The notes beneath the pieces were generated by a model that was given only the letters and a program-made list of their open reading frames with translations, had not been told where the DNA came from and ran no database searches. A stretch of 64,000 nucleotides of DNA, taken from positions 8,060,001 through 8,124,000 of the forward strand of contig NZ_CP159534.1 of NCBI RefSeq assembly GCF_040529335.1, read 5' to 3'. Every line of letters starts with the position of its first letter. Within the stretch, counting starts at the first letter, position 1. Below are positions 36,731 to 45,246 of this stretch, one piece after another. A program made the position numbers and the translations under genes. The stretch is from Streptomyces sp. HUAS MG91 (lineage in GTDB: Bacteria; Actinomycetota; Actinomycetes; Streptomycetales; Streptomycetaceae).

Positions 36731-37288
36731 ATGTCCATCACCCCGACGCTGTCGCGCACCGGCCGCATCGCCCGATTCCGCCGGTTCTCCGGGGCCGGGG
36801 CCGCCACGGTGGGCGCCGCCGCCATGGCGCTGACGCTGGTCCCCGGGTCCGCCCAGGCCGCCGAGCCCGCCGCCGCGAGCGCCCCGGCCGCGAAGACCGC
36901 GGCCCCGGCGAAGGCCGCGGCTCCCGCGAAGCCCGCCGCTCCGGCCAAGGCGCCCGCCAAGACCTACCCCGACAACCTCGACGGCTGGATCCGCGAGTCC
37001 CTCGACATCATGAAGGCCAAGGGCATACCCGGCTCGTACGAGGGCCTGCACCGCAACATCATGCGGGAGTCCTCCGGCAACCCGAACGCCGAGAACGGCT
37101 GGGACGTCAACGCGCAGAACGGCATCCCGTCCAAGGGCCTGCTCCAGGTGATCCAGCCCACCTTCGACGCGTACCACGTGGCCGGAACCGCGAACAACCT
37201 GACCGACCCGGTCGCCAACATCACCGCCGCCGCGAACTACGCGGCCGACAAGTACGGCTCGATCGACAACGTCGACTCCGCGTACTGA
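36731..37288 (+). CDS. Secreted lytic transglycosylase (SLT domain)
   Basis: 185 residues. A signal peptide with an arginine-rich start and AMALTLVPGSAQA cleavage region is followed by an Ala/Lys/Pro repeat linker (AAPAKAAAPAKPAAPAK) and a compact C-terminal SLT domain. The catalytic glutamate is in RNIMRESSGNPNA, and KGLLQVIQPTFDAYH is the second motif. It cleaves peptidoglycan glycan strands with anhydro-muramate formation. The Lys/Ala linker may bind teichoic acid or wall. It lies 50 bases before the LCP gene. Confidence 0.92.
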   Translation: MSITPTLSRTGRIARFRRFSGAGAATVGAAAMALTLVPGSAQAAEPAAASAPAAKTAAPAKAAAPAKPAAPAKAPAKTYPDNLDGWIRESLDIMKAKGIPGSYEGLHRNIMRESSGNPNAENGWDVNAQNGIPSKGLLQVIQPTFDAYHVAGTANNLTDPVANITAAANYAADKYGSIDNVDSAY

Positions 37289-37338
37289 GCCGCCGGTCAC
37301 CGATCCACGGGCCACCGGTCACCGAAGAAGGGCAGGAC

Positions 37339-38475
37339 ATGCCGCACGAGAGCGGGTACGAGCACCAGGCGCACCCGGCCGACCAGCCCGCGGCGCCCGC
37401 CTACGGGCCCGCGCGGGTACGCCGCTCCCGGCACAGGAGGCGCAAGAGCGCCCTGCGCTGGATCGCCTGGGGCACCCTGGGCGTGGCCCTGGTCGGCGGC
37501 GGAGGCGTGGCCTACGCCTGGCAGCACCTCAACGGCAACATCAAGGGCACCGACGTCGACGCGGCCCTCGGCAGCGACCGGCCGGGCGAGCAGCGCGGCG
37601 GCGCCATGAACATCCTCCTGCTCGGCTCCGACTCCCGGGCCGGAACCCACGGCCAGTACGGCAGCGGCGTCCTCGGCGCCCGCGCCGACACGGCCATGGT
37701 CCTGCACGTCGACAAGACCCACAAGAAGGCGTCGGTCGTCAGCATCCCCCGCGACACCCTCGTCGAACGCCCCTCCTGCGACAAGACCGGTGGCGGCACC
37801 GTCCCGGCGGCGCACGAGGCCATGTTCAACTCGTCCTACTCGCTGGGCGGCCCCGCCTGCACCGTGAAGACCGTCGAGAAGATGACGGACCTCCGCATGG
37901 ACCACTACCTGGAGGTCGACTTCAAGGGCTTCCGGAAGCTCATCGACGAGCTGGGCGGCGTGGACATCACCACCAGCAGCGCCATCCGCGACCACAACAG
38001 CGGCCTCTCCCTGAACGCCGGGAAGCACCGGCTCGAAGGCAAGGACGCGCTGGCGCTCGTAAGGACCCGGCACGGCGTCGGCGACGGCAGCGACCTGGGC
38101 CGCATCCAGCTCCAGCAGGCCTTCGTCAAGGCCCTGATCCACCGCGCCGACACGGTCGACCCGCTCGGCAGCCCCGCCAAGTCCTACGCCCTGGCGGACA
38201 CGGCGACCAAGAGCATCAGTGCGGACTCGGACCTGGCCTCCGCGGACAAGCTGCTCGGACTCGCCAAGGAGCTGAAGGGCATCAGCCCCGACCGCACCAG
38301 CATGGTCACGATGCCGGTCACCTACGACCCGCAGGACGCGGGCCGGGTGCTGCCCCTCGACAAGGCGTCGCACCGCGTGTGGACGGCCCTGCGCCACGAC
38401 CGGCCCGTCCCGAAGTCGGCGACCCACGGCTCGGTGGGGGACAGGACCGACTCGCCGGTCGTCTCGGGAACGTAG
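37339..38475 (+). CDS. LytR-CpsA-Psr (LCP) family glycopolymer transferase
   Basis: 378 residues. A basic, Pro-rich cytoplasmic N-terminus is followed by one membrane helix (ALRWIAWGTLGVALVGGGGVAYAW) and an extracytoplasmic LCP domain with MNILLLGSDSRAG, ADTAMVLHVD, SIPRDTLVE and the Arg/Asp block TRHGVGDGSDLGRIQLQQ. It ligates undecaprenyl-linked glycopolymers such as teichoic acid or capsule to peptidoglycan. It might attach the polymer from the upstream exopolysaccharide locus, but distance makes this speculative. GAAGAAGGGCAGG precedes the ATG. Confidence 0.93.
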   Translation: MPHESGYEHQAHPADQPAAPAYGPARVRRSRHRRRKSALRWIAWGTLGVALVGGGGVAYAWQHLNGNIKGTDVDAALGSDRPGEQRGGAMNILLLGSDSRAGTHGQYGSGVLGARADTAMVLHVDKTHKKASVVSIPRDTLVERPSCDKTGGGTVPAAHEAMFNSSYSLGGPACTVKTVEKMTDLRMDHYLEVDFKGFRKLIDELGGVDITTSSAIRDHNSGLSLNAGKHRLEGKDALALVRTRHGVGDGSDLGRIQLQQAFVKALIHRADTVDPLGSPAKSYALADTATKSISADSDLASADKLLGLAKELKGISPDRTSMVTMPVTYDPQDAGRVLPLDKASHRVWTALRHDRPVPKSATHGSVGDRTDSPVVSGT

Positions 38476-38476
38476 G

Positions 38477-38517
38477 ACGGTCCTGTGGCCCCCGTGGGGG
38501 CGGGGCCACAGGACCGT
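38477..38517. terminator. Bidirectional terminator between LCP and GH92 genes
   Basis: Perfect 16-base arms (ACGGTCCTGTGGCCCC and its complement) around a 9-base loop, between two convergent stop codons. Confidence 0.88.
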
Positions 38518-38524
38518 GGTCGGG

Positions 38525-40876
38525 TCAGCCCTTCGTCAGGGCCGGCGGGGCCGCGTCCACGCCCCAGTCCGTCGGCGTACCGGACAGCTCGATCTTGATC
38601 GTGCCCGAGCGCAGCAGGTCCTCGTGGGACAGCCAGCTCTGGCGCAACGTGCCCCGGCGCGTGTGCACGGAGGACACGTACTGGAGCTTCGACGCACTGG
38701 CGCCGGGCGCCTCGACGGCGATCGTGCGGCCGTGTTCGGGACGGATCTCGACCTTCTCGAACATGGGCGCGGAGACGAGGTAGTTCGCGGATCCGGGCTG
38801 CGCCTCGAAGACGCCCGCCATGGCGAAGACGAGCAGCGACGAGGTGGCACCGAGGTCGTCGTTGCCGGGCATGCCGTACGCGTCGTCGGTGAACAGCGTG
38901 CGCAGCGCCCGCAGGACGGCCGAGGTCTTCCACGGCGCCCCGGTCCACGCGTACATCCACGGGGCGTGGAAGTCGGGCTCGTTGTTCGGGTTGAACGCGA
39001 AGTTGTTGTGGTAGTCGTACGCGCCCGTCACCCACGAGTCCGAGGCCGCCTTGGCCGGGTCGGTGAGTACGGTCGGCATGTCGAAGAACGTGTCGAGCCG
39101 TCGCTCGGCGTCCGACCGGCCGCCCATCAGACCGAAGAGGGTCTGCGGGTCCTGCTGGGCGAGCCACTGGTACTGCCAGGCCGTGCCCTCGTGGAAGGCG
39201 CCGGACTGGGTGGGATCGGGATCGCCCGCGACGCTGCCGTCCGCGTTCCTGGTGACCGGGAATCCGGTGAAGCCCTGGGACGTGACGCCGGAGTCCCACA
39301 GCTTGGTGAAGTTGTCGCACCGCGAGGCGAGTTCGGCCGCCTTGTCGCGGTGGCCGAGACCGCTCGCCATCGTGGACAGCGAGCAGTCGGCGAGCGCGTA
39401 CTCGAGCGTCGCCGAACCCGCCTGCCGGCTGTCGCCGAACGTGTAGCCCGGCAGGTTCTGGTAGCCCACCCAGCCGTTCTTCACGTACGTCGGATTGCCG
39501 TCACGGCCGCGGAAGACCGACTGGTCCGCGGGGACCTCGTTGACGTTCTTCCAGAGCGCGTCGAACAGGCCGCGCGAGGTGCGGTCGTCGAGCAGTCCGC
39601 GGTTGTACAGGTCGACGATCCACGGGGTGACGGGGTCGCCGCTCATCACGTTCGTCTCGCCGCCGCCGAGACCCCAGCGCGGCAGCCACCCGGCGTCCTC
39701 GTAGATCCGCAGCACGGACCTGGCCATGTCGGCGGCCTTGTCCGGGTGCAGCAGGGCCACCAGCTGGTTCTGCGAGCGGTACGTGTCCCAGAGCGAGAAC
39801 ATCTGGTAGTACGTGGAGTCCGAGCGGTGCACCTTGTCGTCGAAGCCGCGGTAGCGGCGGTCGACGTCGGAGCCGATCGACGGGTGCAGCAGCGAGTGGT
39901 AGAGCGCGGTGTAGTACGTGCGCTGGTCGGCGCGGCTCCCACCGGCGACCCGCATCCGGTTCAACTCGCCCTTCCAGTCGTCGTGCGCCGCGGACTTCGC
40001 CGCACCGAACGACTTCGGCTGCTCGGCCCTGCGGTTCAGGCGGGCGCCGTCGACCGAGGTGTAGGAGATCCCCACCGACGAACCGACCTGACGGCCCCCG
40101 GCCCGGTCGAACGTCAGCCAGGCACCGGCCCGCTTGCTGCCGCGCGACGCCTCCCGCTGACCTGCCGTCAGCGTGCCGTCGGTCCAGGTGCCGAACGACG
40201 AGAACGTCCGGTCGAACTTGGCGCTGAAGAAGACCCGGTAGCGCTCCTTGCCCGTCTCGCCGCAGAAGTTGCCGCCCTGGACCCAGCCCTCCACGGTGTC
40301 GTTCCCGACCACCTTGATGTCGCCCGCGTAGGTGCTGCCGTTGCTCTCCCCGGCCTCGATCAGCACGCTCTCGGGACCGGATCCGGCGGGATAGGTGTAG
40401 CGGTGCTGGCCGGTCCGCTCGGTCGCGGTCAACTCGGCCTGGATGCCGTTGTCGAACGTGACGCCGTAATAGCCGGGCGCGCGCGTCTCGTTGTCGTGGC
40501 TGAACCTCGCGGCGTACTGCGCCGGATCCGACGAAGTGACCGCGCCGGTCGTCGGCATGAACCGGATGTTGCCCATCGTCTGACAGCCGACACCCGACAG
40601 GTGCGTGTGGCTGAAGCCGAGGATGGTGTTCTGCGCGTAGTCGTACGAGGCGTACTTGTTCAGCTGCGTGTCGGGGCTCAACTGCACCATGCCGAACGGA
40701 GCCGCCGCGCCGGGGAACGTGGTCCCGTCGCCGTTGTTGCCGACCGACGTGTCGACCAGTGTGGTCGGATCGGCGGCGAACGCCGGGCCCTTCGCCGCGG
40801 CGTTCGCGACCCCCGCGGAGGTCGCCATGGTGGTGACGACCAGCAAGGCGGTGAAGACGCGTCTCAGCGCTCCCAT
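38525..40876 (-). CDS. Secreted GH92-family alpha-mannosidase
   Basis: About 783 residues. The signal peptide (FTALLVVTTMATSAGVANA) is followed by the GH92 N-terminal beta-domain (TTFPGAAAPFGMVQLSPDTQ, GFSHTHLSGVGCQ) and the catalytic (alpha/alpha)6 barrel with MFSLWDTYRSQNQLVAL, WGLGGGETNVMSGDP and FHEGTAWQYQWLAQ. The family comprises calcium-dependent exo-alpha-mannosidases acting on mannans or N-glycans. Substrate specificity is not readable. ATG with GAGAGGA upstream was chosen over an ATG ten codons earlier, which would place the operator inside the gene. An operator-like palindrome lies just before the start. Confidence 0.92.
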   Translation of the reverse strand: MGALRRVFTALLVVTTMATSAGVANAAAKGPAFAADPTTLVDTSVGNNGDGTTFPGAAAPFGMVQLSPDTQLNKYASYDYAQNTILGFSHTHLSGVGCQTMGNIRFMPTTGAVTSSDPAQYAARFSHDNETRAPGYYGVTFDNGIQAELTATERTGQHRYTYPAGSGPESVLIEAGESNGSTYAGDIKVVGNDTVEGWVQGGNFCGETGKERYRVFFSAKFDRTFSSFGTWTDGTLTAGQREASRGSKRAGAWLTFDRAGGRQVGSSVGISYTSVDGARLNRRAEQPKSFGAAKSAAHDDWKGELNRMRVAGGSRADQRTYYTALYHSLLHPSIGSDVDRRYRGFDDKVHRSDSTYYQMFSLWDTYRSQNQLVALLHPDKAADMARSVLRIYEDAGWLPRWGLGGGETNVMSGDPVTPWIVDLYNRGLLDDRTSRGLFDALWKNVNEVPADQSVFRGRDGNPTYVKNGWVGYQNLPGYTFGDSRQAGSATLEYALADCSLSTMASGLGHRDKAAELASRCDNFTKLWDSGVTSQGFTGFPVTRNADGSVAGDPDPTQSGAFHEGTAWQYQWLAQQDPQTLFGLMGGRSDAERRLDTFFDMPTVLTDPAKAASDSWVTGAYDYHNNFAFNPNNEPDFHAPWMYAWTGAPWKTSAVLRALRTLFTDDAYGMPGNDDLGATSSLLVFAMAGVFEAQPGSANYLVSAPMFEKVEIRPEHGRTIAVEAPGASASKLQYVSSVHTRRGTLRQSWLSHEDLLRSGTIKIELSGTPTDWGVDAAPPALTKG

Positions 40877-40892
40877 CGTGATCCTCTCGTGC

Positions 40893-40904
40893 GACAACGT
40901 TGTC
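40893..40904. promoter_or_regulatory. LacI-type operator palindrome before the mannosidase gene
   Basis: GACAACGTTGTC is a perfect 12-base palindrome with a central CG. It matches the style of operators bound by LacI-family sugar repressors in actinobacteria. It lies 17 bases before the mannosidase start codon, so binding would block transcription. No LacI gene is in the window. Confidence 0.65.
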
Positions 40905-40956
40905 AACTCGTGCCCGCTGATCTTTCCTCTCCGAGTGGTGATCCGTCAATGAGCGT

Positions 40957-42195
40957 TCACGAGGCGGTCGTTGGTGCCTCTCCGGGGCGTCGGTCCGGAG
41001 AGCGGAGCACGAGCAGGGTGATCTCGCTCGGGGCGAAGACACGGAAGGGCGGGCCCCAGAAGCCGGTGCCGCGGCTGGTGTAGAGGAGGGTGCGGGCACC
41101 GTGCCGGGTCAGTCCGGCGAGCGCGGGCTGGTCGAGGCGGACCAGGTGGTGGAAGGGCCAGATCTGGCCGCCGTGGGTGTGCCCGGAGAGCTGGAGGTCG
41201 ATGCCGGCGGCTGCCGCCCGGTCGATGAACTTGGGCTGGTGGGCGAGGAGCAGGACGGGCGAGTCGGGGTCGGCGCCGTCCAGCGCCCCGTCGAGGTGGG
41301 CGCGGTGTCCGGCCAGACCGGAGGACTCGGCGGTGACATCGTCCACACCGGCGACCACGAGGGTGTCGCCGCCGCGTTCGACCAACAGATGGCGGTTGCG
41401 CAGCGGCTCCCAGCCCAGTTCGTCCATCAGGTCGACCCAGCCCTGGGCCTCGCTGTAGTACTCGTGGTTGCCGGTGACGTACACGCGGGCCTCGGTGGCC
41501 CGCACGGTGCCGAGCGGGGCGGCCTGGGCGCGGCGGCGTTCGGCCGTGCCGTCCGCGATGTCCCCGGTGTGGCAGACCAGATCGGCCTCCAGGGTGTTCA
41601 CCGTGTCGCACACCCGTGCCGACCAGCGGGCGCGGTCGAGCGGCCCGTAGTGGGTGTCGGTGATGAGCGCGACGCGCAGCCCGTCCAGTCCGGCACCCAG
41701 GCGGGGGAGTTCCACGTCGAGGCGGCGCACGCGCGGCACCCGGCGGGCCTCGACGTATCCCCAGGCGAGCAGCACGGCGGCCACGCCGAGGACCGCCCAG
41801 GTGACGATCCGCGCCCGGTCCTGCCCGTCACCGACACCGGCCACGACCAGGGCGAGCCGGAGCAGGACGCCGAGCAGCACCGACCAGGTGAACAGGACCC
41901 AGCTGGAGCCGAGGAGGGAGTCTCCGACGATCGCCGCCCCGTCCTGCTGCCGTCGGCCGTGGCCGCGCATGATGGCCAACGGCATCCCGATCAGGCCGAG
42001 GACGAACACGACGGTGCCGGTGAGCGTGACAGTGAACGGCCAGTGCTGACCGGCGTACAGCAGGACCCAGCAGGGCACGGCCCACAACAGGACGGGCGCG
42101 ATCAGCGGAATGTAGCGCATCAACCGGCGCAGTCCGCCGGGCCGGGGCGGCTCCGCCGCACCGTCGGTGGGCCGGGTCTCGCTGGTGTCGGTCAC
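40957..42195 (-). CDS. Membrane-anchored metallophosphoesterase
   Basis: 412 residues. Four or five N-terminal membrane helices (about 25-165) are followed by a calcineurin-like domain with ITDTHYG, HTGDIADG, VTGNHEYY, LLAHQP and LSGHTHGGQIW, the full dimetal set. It resembles YkuE-type phosphohydrolases. The substrate may be a phospholipid or UDP-sugar head group. GTG has GGAGGGG upstream. It is transcribed toward the mannosidase but separated by about 80 bases containing the operator. Confidence 0.9.
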   Translation of the reverse strand: MTDTSETRPTDGAAEPPRPGGLRRLMRYIPLIAPVLLWAVPCWVLLYAGQHWPFTVTLTGTVVFVLGLIGMPLAIMRGHGRRQQDGAAIVGDSLLGSSWVLFTWSVLLGVLLRLALVVAGVGDGQDRARIVTWAVLGVAAVLLAWGYVEARRVPRVRRLDVELPRLGAGLDGLRVALITDTHYGPLDRARWSARVCDTVNTLEADLVCHTGDIADGTAERRRAQAAPLGTVRATEARVYVTGNHEYYSEAQGWVDLMDELGWEPLRNRHLLVERGGDTLVVAGVDDVTAESSGLAGHRAHLDGALDGADPDSPVLLLAHQPKFIDRAAAAGIDLQLSGHTHGGQIWPFHHLVRLDQPALAGLTRHGARTLLYTSRGTGFWGPPFRVFAPSEITLLVLRSPDRRPGEAPTTAS

Positions 42196-42377
42196 GTTTC
42201 CCCTCCTCGGGCGACCGGGCTGCCGCCGCGCGCACTGTATCCGGTAACTCGGTGGCGATCGGAAGGCTTCCGTCTGCCAGGGCCGCGGTGCGCGGGCCCA
42301 CGGCACCCGCTCCCGGACGTGGCTGGATCCGTGCTAGCTTTCGGGAGGCCGTGCGAGAGAACGAGGAGGTGGTACCC

Positions 42378-42428
42378 GTGAACGTATTCACTTGGGTGCT
42401 CTCCTCCGGAGCCACGGTCGGGCGATAG
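42378..42428 (+). CDS. 16-residue leader peptide upstream of the hydrolase
   Basis: A GTG start has a near-perfect ribosome site (GAGGAGGT) nine bases upstream. The peptide is MNVFTWVLSSGATVGR and it ends 47 bases before the hydrolase ATG. The intervening RNA can form GGGAG/CTCCC pairing just before the hydrolase ribosome site, and the ORF itself holds CTCCGGAG. This is the layout of ribosome-mediated attenuation, as in actinobacterial antibiotic-response genes. Too short for ordinary gene finders; conservation untested. Confidence 0.6.
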   Translation: MNVFTWVLSSGATVGR

Positions 42429-42475
42429 GTCGTCCGGGAGCGCCGCTTCTTGCAGCACTCCCGAAAGGCACGACC

Positions 42476-43222
42476 ATGCACTTCACCTCTGAACGACACC
42501 TCGACGACGGCGTCGTCGAGCGCTCCTTCACCCTCGGCGAGATCCCCGGCATCCTGTGGACGCCCGCCTCCGCCCCGGCACCCACGCCGGTCATCCTGCT
42601 CGGCCACCCCGGCGGTCTGGACACGATGTACCCCCGGCTCGTGGCCCGGGCCCGGCAGTCCGCGGCGCAGGGCTTCGCCGCGGCCACCGTCGAACTCCCG
42701 GGAAGCGGGGACCGGCCCCGGTCTGCCGTCACCGACGAGGCCCGTGCCGATCTGCGCCGGGCCCTGGCGGCGGGCGAGCCGGTCACCGACGACATCGTGG
42801 ACCGGCTCGTCCTGCCCCTGGTCGACCAGGCGGTTCCGGAATGGCAGGCCACCCTGGACGCGCTCCTGGCACTGCCCGGGATCGGCGGCCCGGTCGGCTA
42901 CTCGGGGGGAGTGATCTCCATCGGTACGCGGTTGGCGGTGGCCGAGCCGCGCGTCGAGGCCGCCGTGCTCTTCGCCGGCAGCTTCGTCCCTCGCGCCATC
43001 TACGAGGAGGCCCGCCACGTCACCATTCCGCTCCACGTCCTGCTCCAGTGGGACGACAAGGGGAACGACCGCCAGGCGGCCCTGGATCTGTTCGACGCCT
43101 TCGGCTCGCGGGAGAAGACACTCAACGCCAACATGGGCGGGCACACCGGCGTCCCCCAGCACGCGGGTGACGCGGCGGCGGCGTTCTTCGAGCGCCATCT
43201 GAAGCGGGGAGGCGTCTCCTAG
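42476..43222 (+). CDS. Alpha/beta hydrolase (dienelactone hydrolase-like)
   Basis: 248 residues. The oxyanion segment LLGHPGGLD, nucleophile Ser143 in VGYSGGVIS and a late histidine in NMGGHTGVPQHAG support a serine hydrolase. No signal peptide. Substrate unknown; its leader-peptide arrangement would fit a gene induced by ribosome-targeting compounds, for example an esterase that inactivates a macrolide, but this is inference. ATG follows CGAAAGGCACGACC. It converges with and overlaps the next small gene by 4 bases. Confidence 0.85.
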   Translation: MHFTSERHLDDGVVERSFTLGEIPGILWTPASAPAPTPVILLGHPGGLDTMYPRLVARARQSAAQGFAAATVELPGSGDRPRSAVTDEARADLRRALAAGEPVTDDIVDRLVLPLVDQAVPEWQATLDALLALPGIGGPVGYSGGVISIGTRLAVAEPRVEAAVLFAGSFVPRAIYEEARHVTIPLHVLLQWDDKGNDRQAALDLFDAFGSREKTLNANMGGHTGVPQHAGDAAAAFFERHLKRGGVS

Positions 43223-43464
43223 CGGTCACCTCGCGGGCCGGGCGGGGCGGATCGGTCCTGTCGGTAGGCGTCCCCGTGCTCGTTGAGGAGGACGTACGCG
43301 GAGTAAATGGCGGCGGCCTCGCGGGCGCGGGCCAGCAGGTCGGTGAGGGGAGGCGGGGTCAGCCCGAGGCGGTCGAGGAACTCCGCCCTGCGCTCGGGCA
43401 GGTCGTCCATGCCGGCCGCCTCGCCGAGCTCGTCGTCCTCCTCCTGCCGCAGTGAGGACGTCAT
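43219..43464 (-). CDS. Small acidic hypothetical protein
   Basis: 81 residues, not recognised. The N-terminal half is acidic (RQEEDDELGEAAGMDDLPE), and the C-terminal half has a helix (LLARAREAAAIYSAYVLLNE). It lies 27 bases after the TetR gene stop in the same direction and may be co-transcribed. The ribosome site is weak. The protein-like helix pattern supports a real gene. Confidence 0.6.
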   Translation of the reverse strand: MTSSLRQEEDDELGEAAGMDDLPERRAEFLDRLGLTPPPLTDLLARAREAAAIYSAYVLLNEHGDAYRQDRSAPPGPRGDR

Positions 43465-43491
43465 GCGGGCAACCGTACGTCCCCTTGCGGA

Positions 43492-44100
43492 TCAGGAGGC
43501 GGAGTCGGCCGGTGTCGTCAGGGTGCGCAGCAGCAGGGGCGTGAAGTTCTTCGTCAGGCTGCTGTTGCCGTGGATGACCTGGTGGGCGGTGACCCCTTCG
43601 AACAGGGCGATGAGCAGGCGCGCGAGTTCGTCGGCCGGGAGCGAGGGCTCTCTCCCCGCTCCGTCGAGGGCCGCGGCGAGTACGTTCGTCAGCCCCTGGG
43701 CGAGGCGGTCCTCGTGGGCGGCCAACTGCTCGGCGACGGCAGGGGTGCGGGCCGCGTGCAGGGTGAACTCCATGGAGACCAGGAACCATTGACGTTCCTC
43801 GGCCGTGCGCCCCGCGATGCGTTCACCGAGCTGCGCGACCGGATCGCTGTCCGGGGCCGCTTCGGCGCCCGCGGCCTCCAGACCGGCCAGCAGCCGGTCG
43901 GTGTGCTCGTCGTACAGGGCGAGGAACAGCTCTTCCTTGTCCCGGTAGTTGGAGTAGAAGGCGCCCCGGGTCAGCCCCGCCCGTTCGACGATGTCGCTGA
44001 TGGTGGTGGCGTGGAAGCCCTTCTCCCGGAACAGGGCCCAGGCGCTCTCCGAGAGGGCGGCACGGGTCAGAGGCCGGCGTTTGGTCGGTGACTTCGGCAC
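43492..44100 (-). CDS. TetR/AcrR-family repressor
   Basis: 202 residues. The N-terminal helix-turn-helix is clear: ALSESAWALFREKGFHATT, ISDIVERAGLTRGAFYSNY and KEELFLALYDEH. The C-terminal ligand domain has the usual helices. GTG start with GAAAGAG upstream. It follows the hydroxyacyl-CoA dehydrogenase gene in the same direction and is the leading candidate to bind the double operator at 45138-45168 in front of that gene. Confidence 0.93.
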   Translation of the reverse strand: MPKSPTKRRPLTRAALSESAWALFREKGFHATTISDIVERAGLTRGAFYSNYRDKEELFLALYDEHTDRLLAGLEAAGAEAAPDSDPVAQLGERIAGRTAEERQWFLVSMEFTLHAARTPAVAEQLAAHEDRLAQGLTNVLAAALDGAGREPSLPADELARLLIALFEGVTAHQVIHGNSSLTKNFTPLLLRTLTTPADSAS

Positions 44101-44189
44101 GTCGGGGCTCTTTCGGGAGACTTCGCAGGCGGGGCGCGGTGCGTGGCCAGCCTAAGCGACGGCCGGTCACGCCCGGGAACCCGCCACGA

Positions 44190-45062
44190 TCAGCTCGCGC
44201 GGTCGTAGTCGTCGTAGAAGCCGCGGCCGCTCTTCACGCCGAGGTGGCCGGCCTCCACATAGCCGCGCAGGAGCTCGCGGGGGCCGCTCGGCAGGTGCGG
44301 GTTCTCGGCCGCGTAGTGGTTCTCGATGTCCAGGACGACGTCCAGGCCGACCCGGTCCATCATGCGGAACGGTCCGGCGACGCCGCCCATGTTGATCATC
44401 CACATCGCGTCGACGTCCTGCGGGGTCGAGACGCCTTCGGCGACCACGCTCAGGGCCTCGCGCTTGATGGCCGCCCAGACGCGGTTGAAGATGAAGCCGG
44501 TGCTCTCGCGGCGTGCCTCGAAGGGGAAGACGCCGTAGTGCGGCAGCTCGCCCAGGAGCAGGTCGAGCACGGCCCGGTCGGTGTGGCCGCTCGACATCAG
44601 GTCGACGGCGCTCTGCGCGGGCGGCATGTAGAAGTGCATGTTGAGCACGCGCTCGGGGTGCGCGACGTGGTCGATGAACGCGCTCGTGGGGTACGACGAC
44701 GAGTTGCTCGCCAGGATCGCGTCGGCGTCCGCGGCCTTGTCCAGGTCGGCGAAGATCTGCTTCTTCAGGTCCAGGCGCTCGGGGACGGCCTCCACGACCA
44801 GCCAGGCGCCGGCCAGCGCCTCGGCGAGATCGGTGGTCGTGCTCACGGTGCCGGGCGTACCGCCCTCGATGCCTGCGGCGACCTCGGCCACGTGCTCCTC
44901 GACGTACGCGCACGCCGCCTGCCCGGCCTCGCGCACCGGGTCGTACACGCGGACCGAACCGCCACGGGTGGCGAACATCAGGGCGATGCGGCGTCCGAGG
45001 GTGCCGGCGCCGATGACGGTGACCGGCCGGGACGCCGGATCGGTGGGGAGGGTGAAAGGCAT
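44190..45062 (-). CDS. 3-hydroxyacyl-CoA dehydrogenase
   Basis: 290 residues. The NAD loop VIGAGTLGRRIALMFATRGG and LVVEAVPERLDLKKQIFADL with SNSSSYPTS match the family N-terminal domain. The catalytic-site HPERVLNMHFYMPP has the conserved histidine/asparagine region, and the C-terminal domain starts at GFIFNRVWAAIKREAL. It oxidises or reduces 3-hydroxyacyl-CoA, probably 3-hydroxybutyryl-CoA. GGAAGAAG lies upstream of the ATG. It is divergent from the acetoacetate-decarboxylase-like gene, suggesting a shared C4-acid theme. Confidence 0.9.
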   Translation of the reverse strand: MPFTLPTDPASRPVTVIGAGTLGRRIALMFATRGGSVRVYDPVREAGQAACAYVEEHVAEVAAGIEGGTPGTVSTTTDLAEALAGAWLVVEAVPERLDLKKQIFADLDKAADADAILASNSSSYPTSAFIDHVAHPERVLNMHFYMPPAQSAVDLMSSGHTDRAVLDLLLGELPHYGVFPFEARRESTGFIFNRVWAAIKREALSVVAEGVSTPQDVDAMWMINMGGVAGPFRMMDRVGLDVVLDIENHYAAENPHLPSGPRELLRGYVEAGHLGVKSGRGFYDDYDRAS

Positions 45063-45137
45063 GACGATCTTCTTCCAGTGGTGCGGGGGCGGTGCCGCGG
45101 GGCGCGTCGGCGCGGATTTGCGGAGAACCACCCATCG

Positions 45138-45168
45138 GATACATGGTGTATCCGATACATACTGTATC
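45138..45168. promoter_or_regulatory. Two tandem 15-base dyads, shared operator
   Basis: GATACATGGTGTATC (45138-45152) and GATACATACTGTATC (45154-45168) are both perfect ATACA-N3-TGTAT type dyads, 16 bases centre to centre (about 1.5 helical turns). They sit between divergent genes and are the natural target of the TetR protein encoded at 43492-44100. Confidence 0.8.
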
Positions 45169-45246
45169 GCATGTGGCGCCGACGCTTCCCTGCCGACGCC
45201 TCCATGCCGATGCCGACAGCCCGACGAGTCGCCCAGGAGACCGCCC

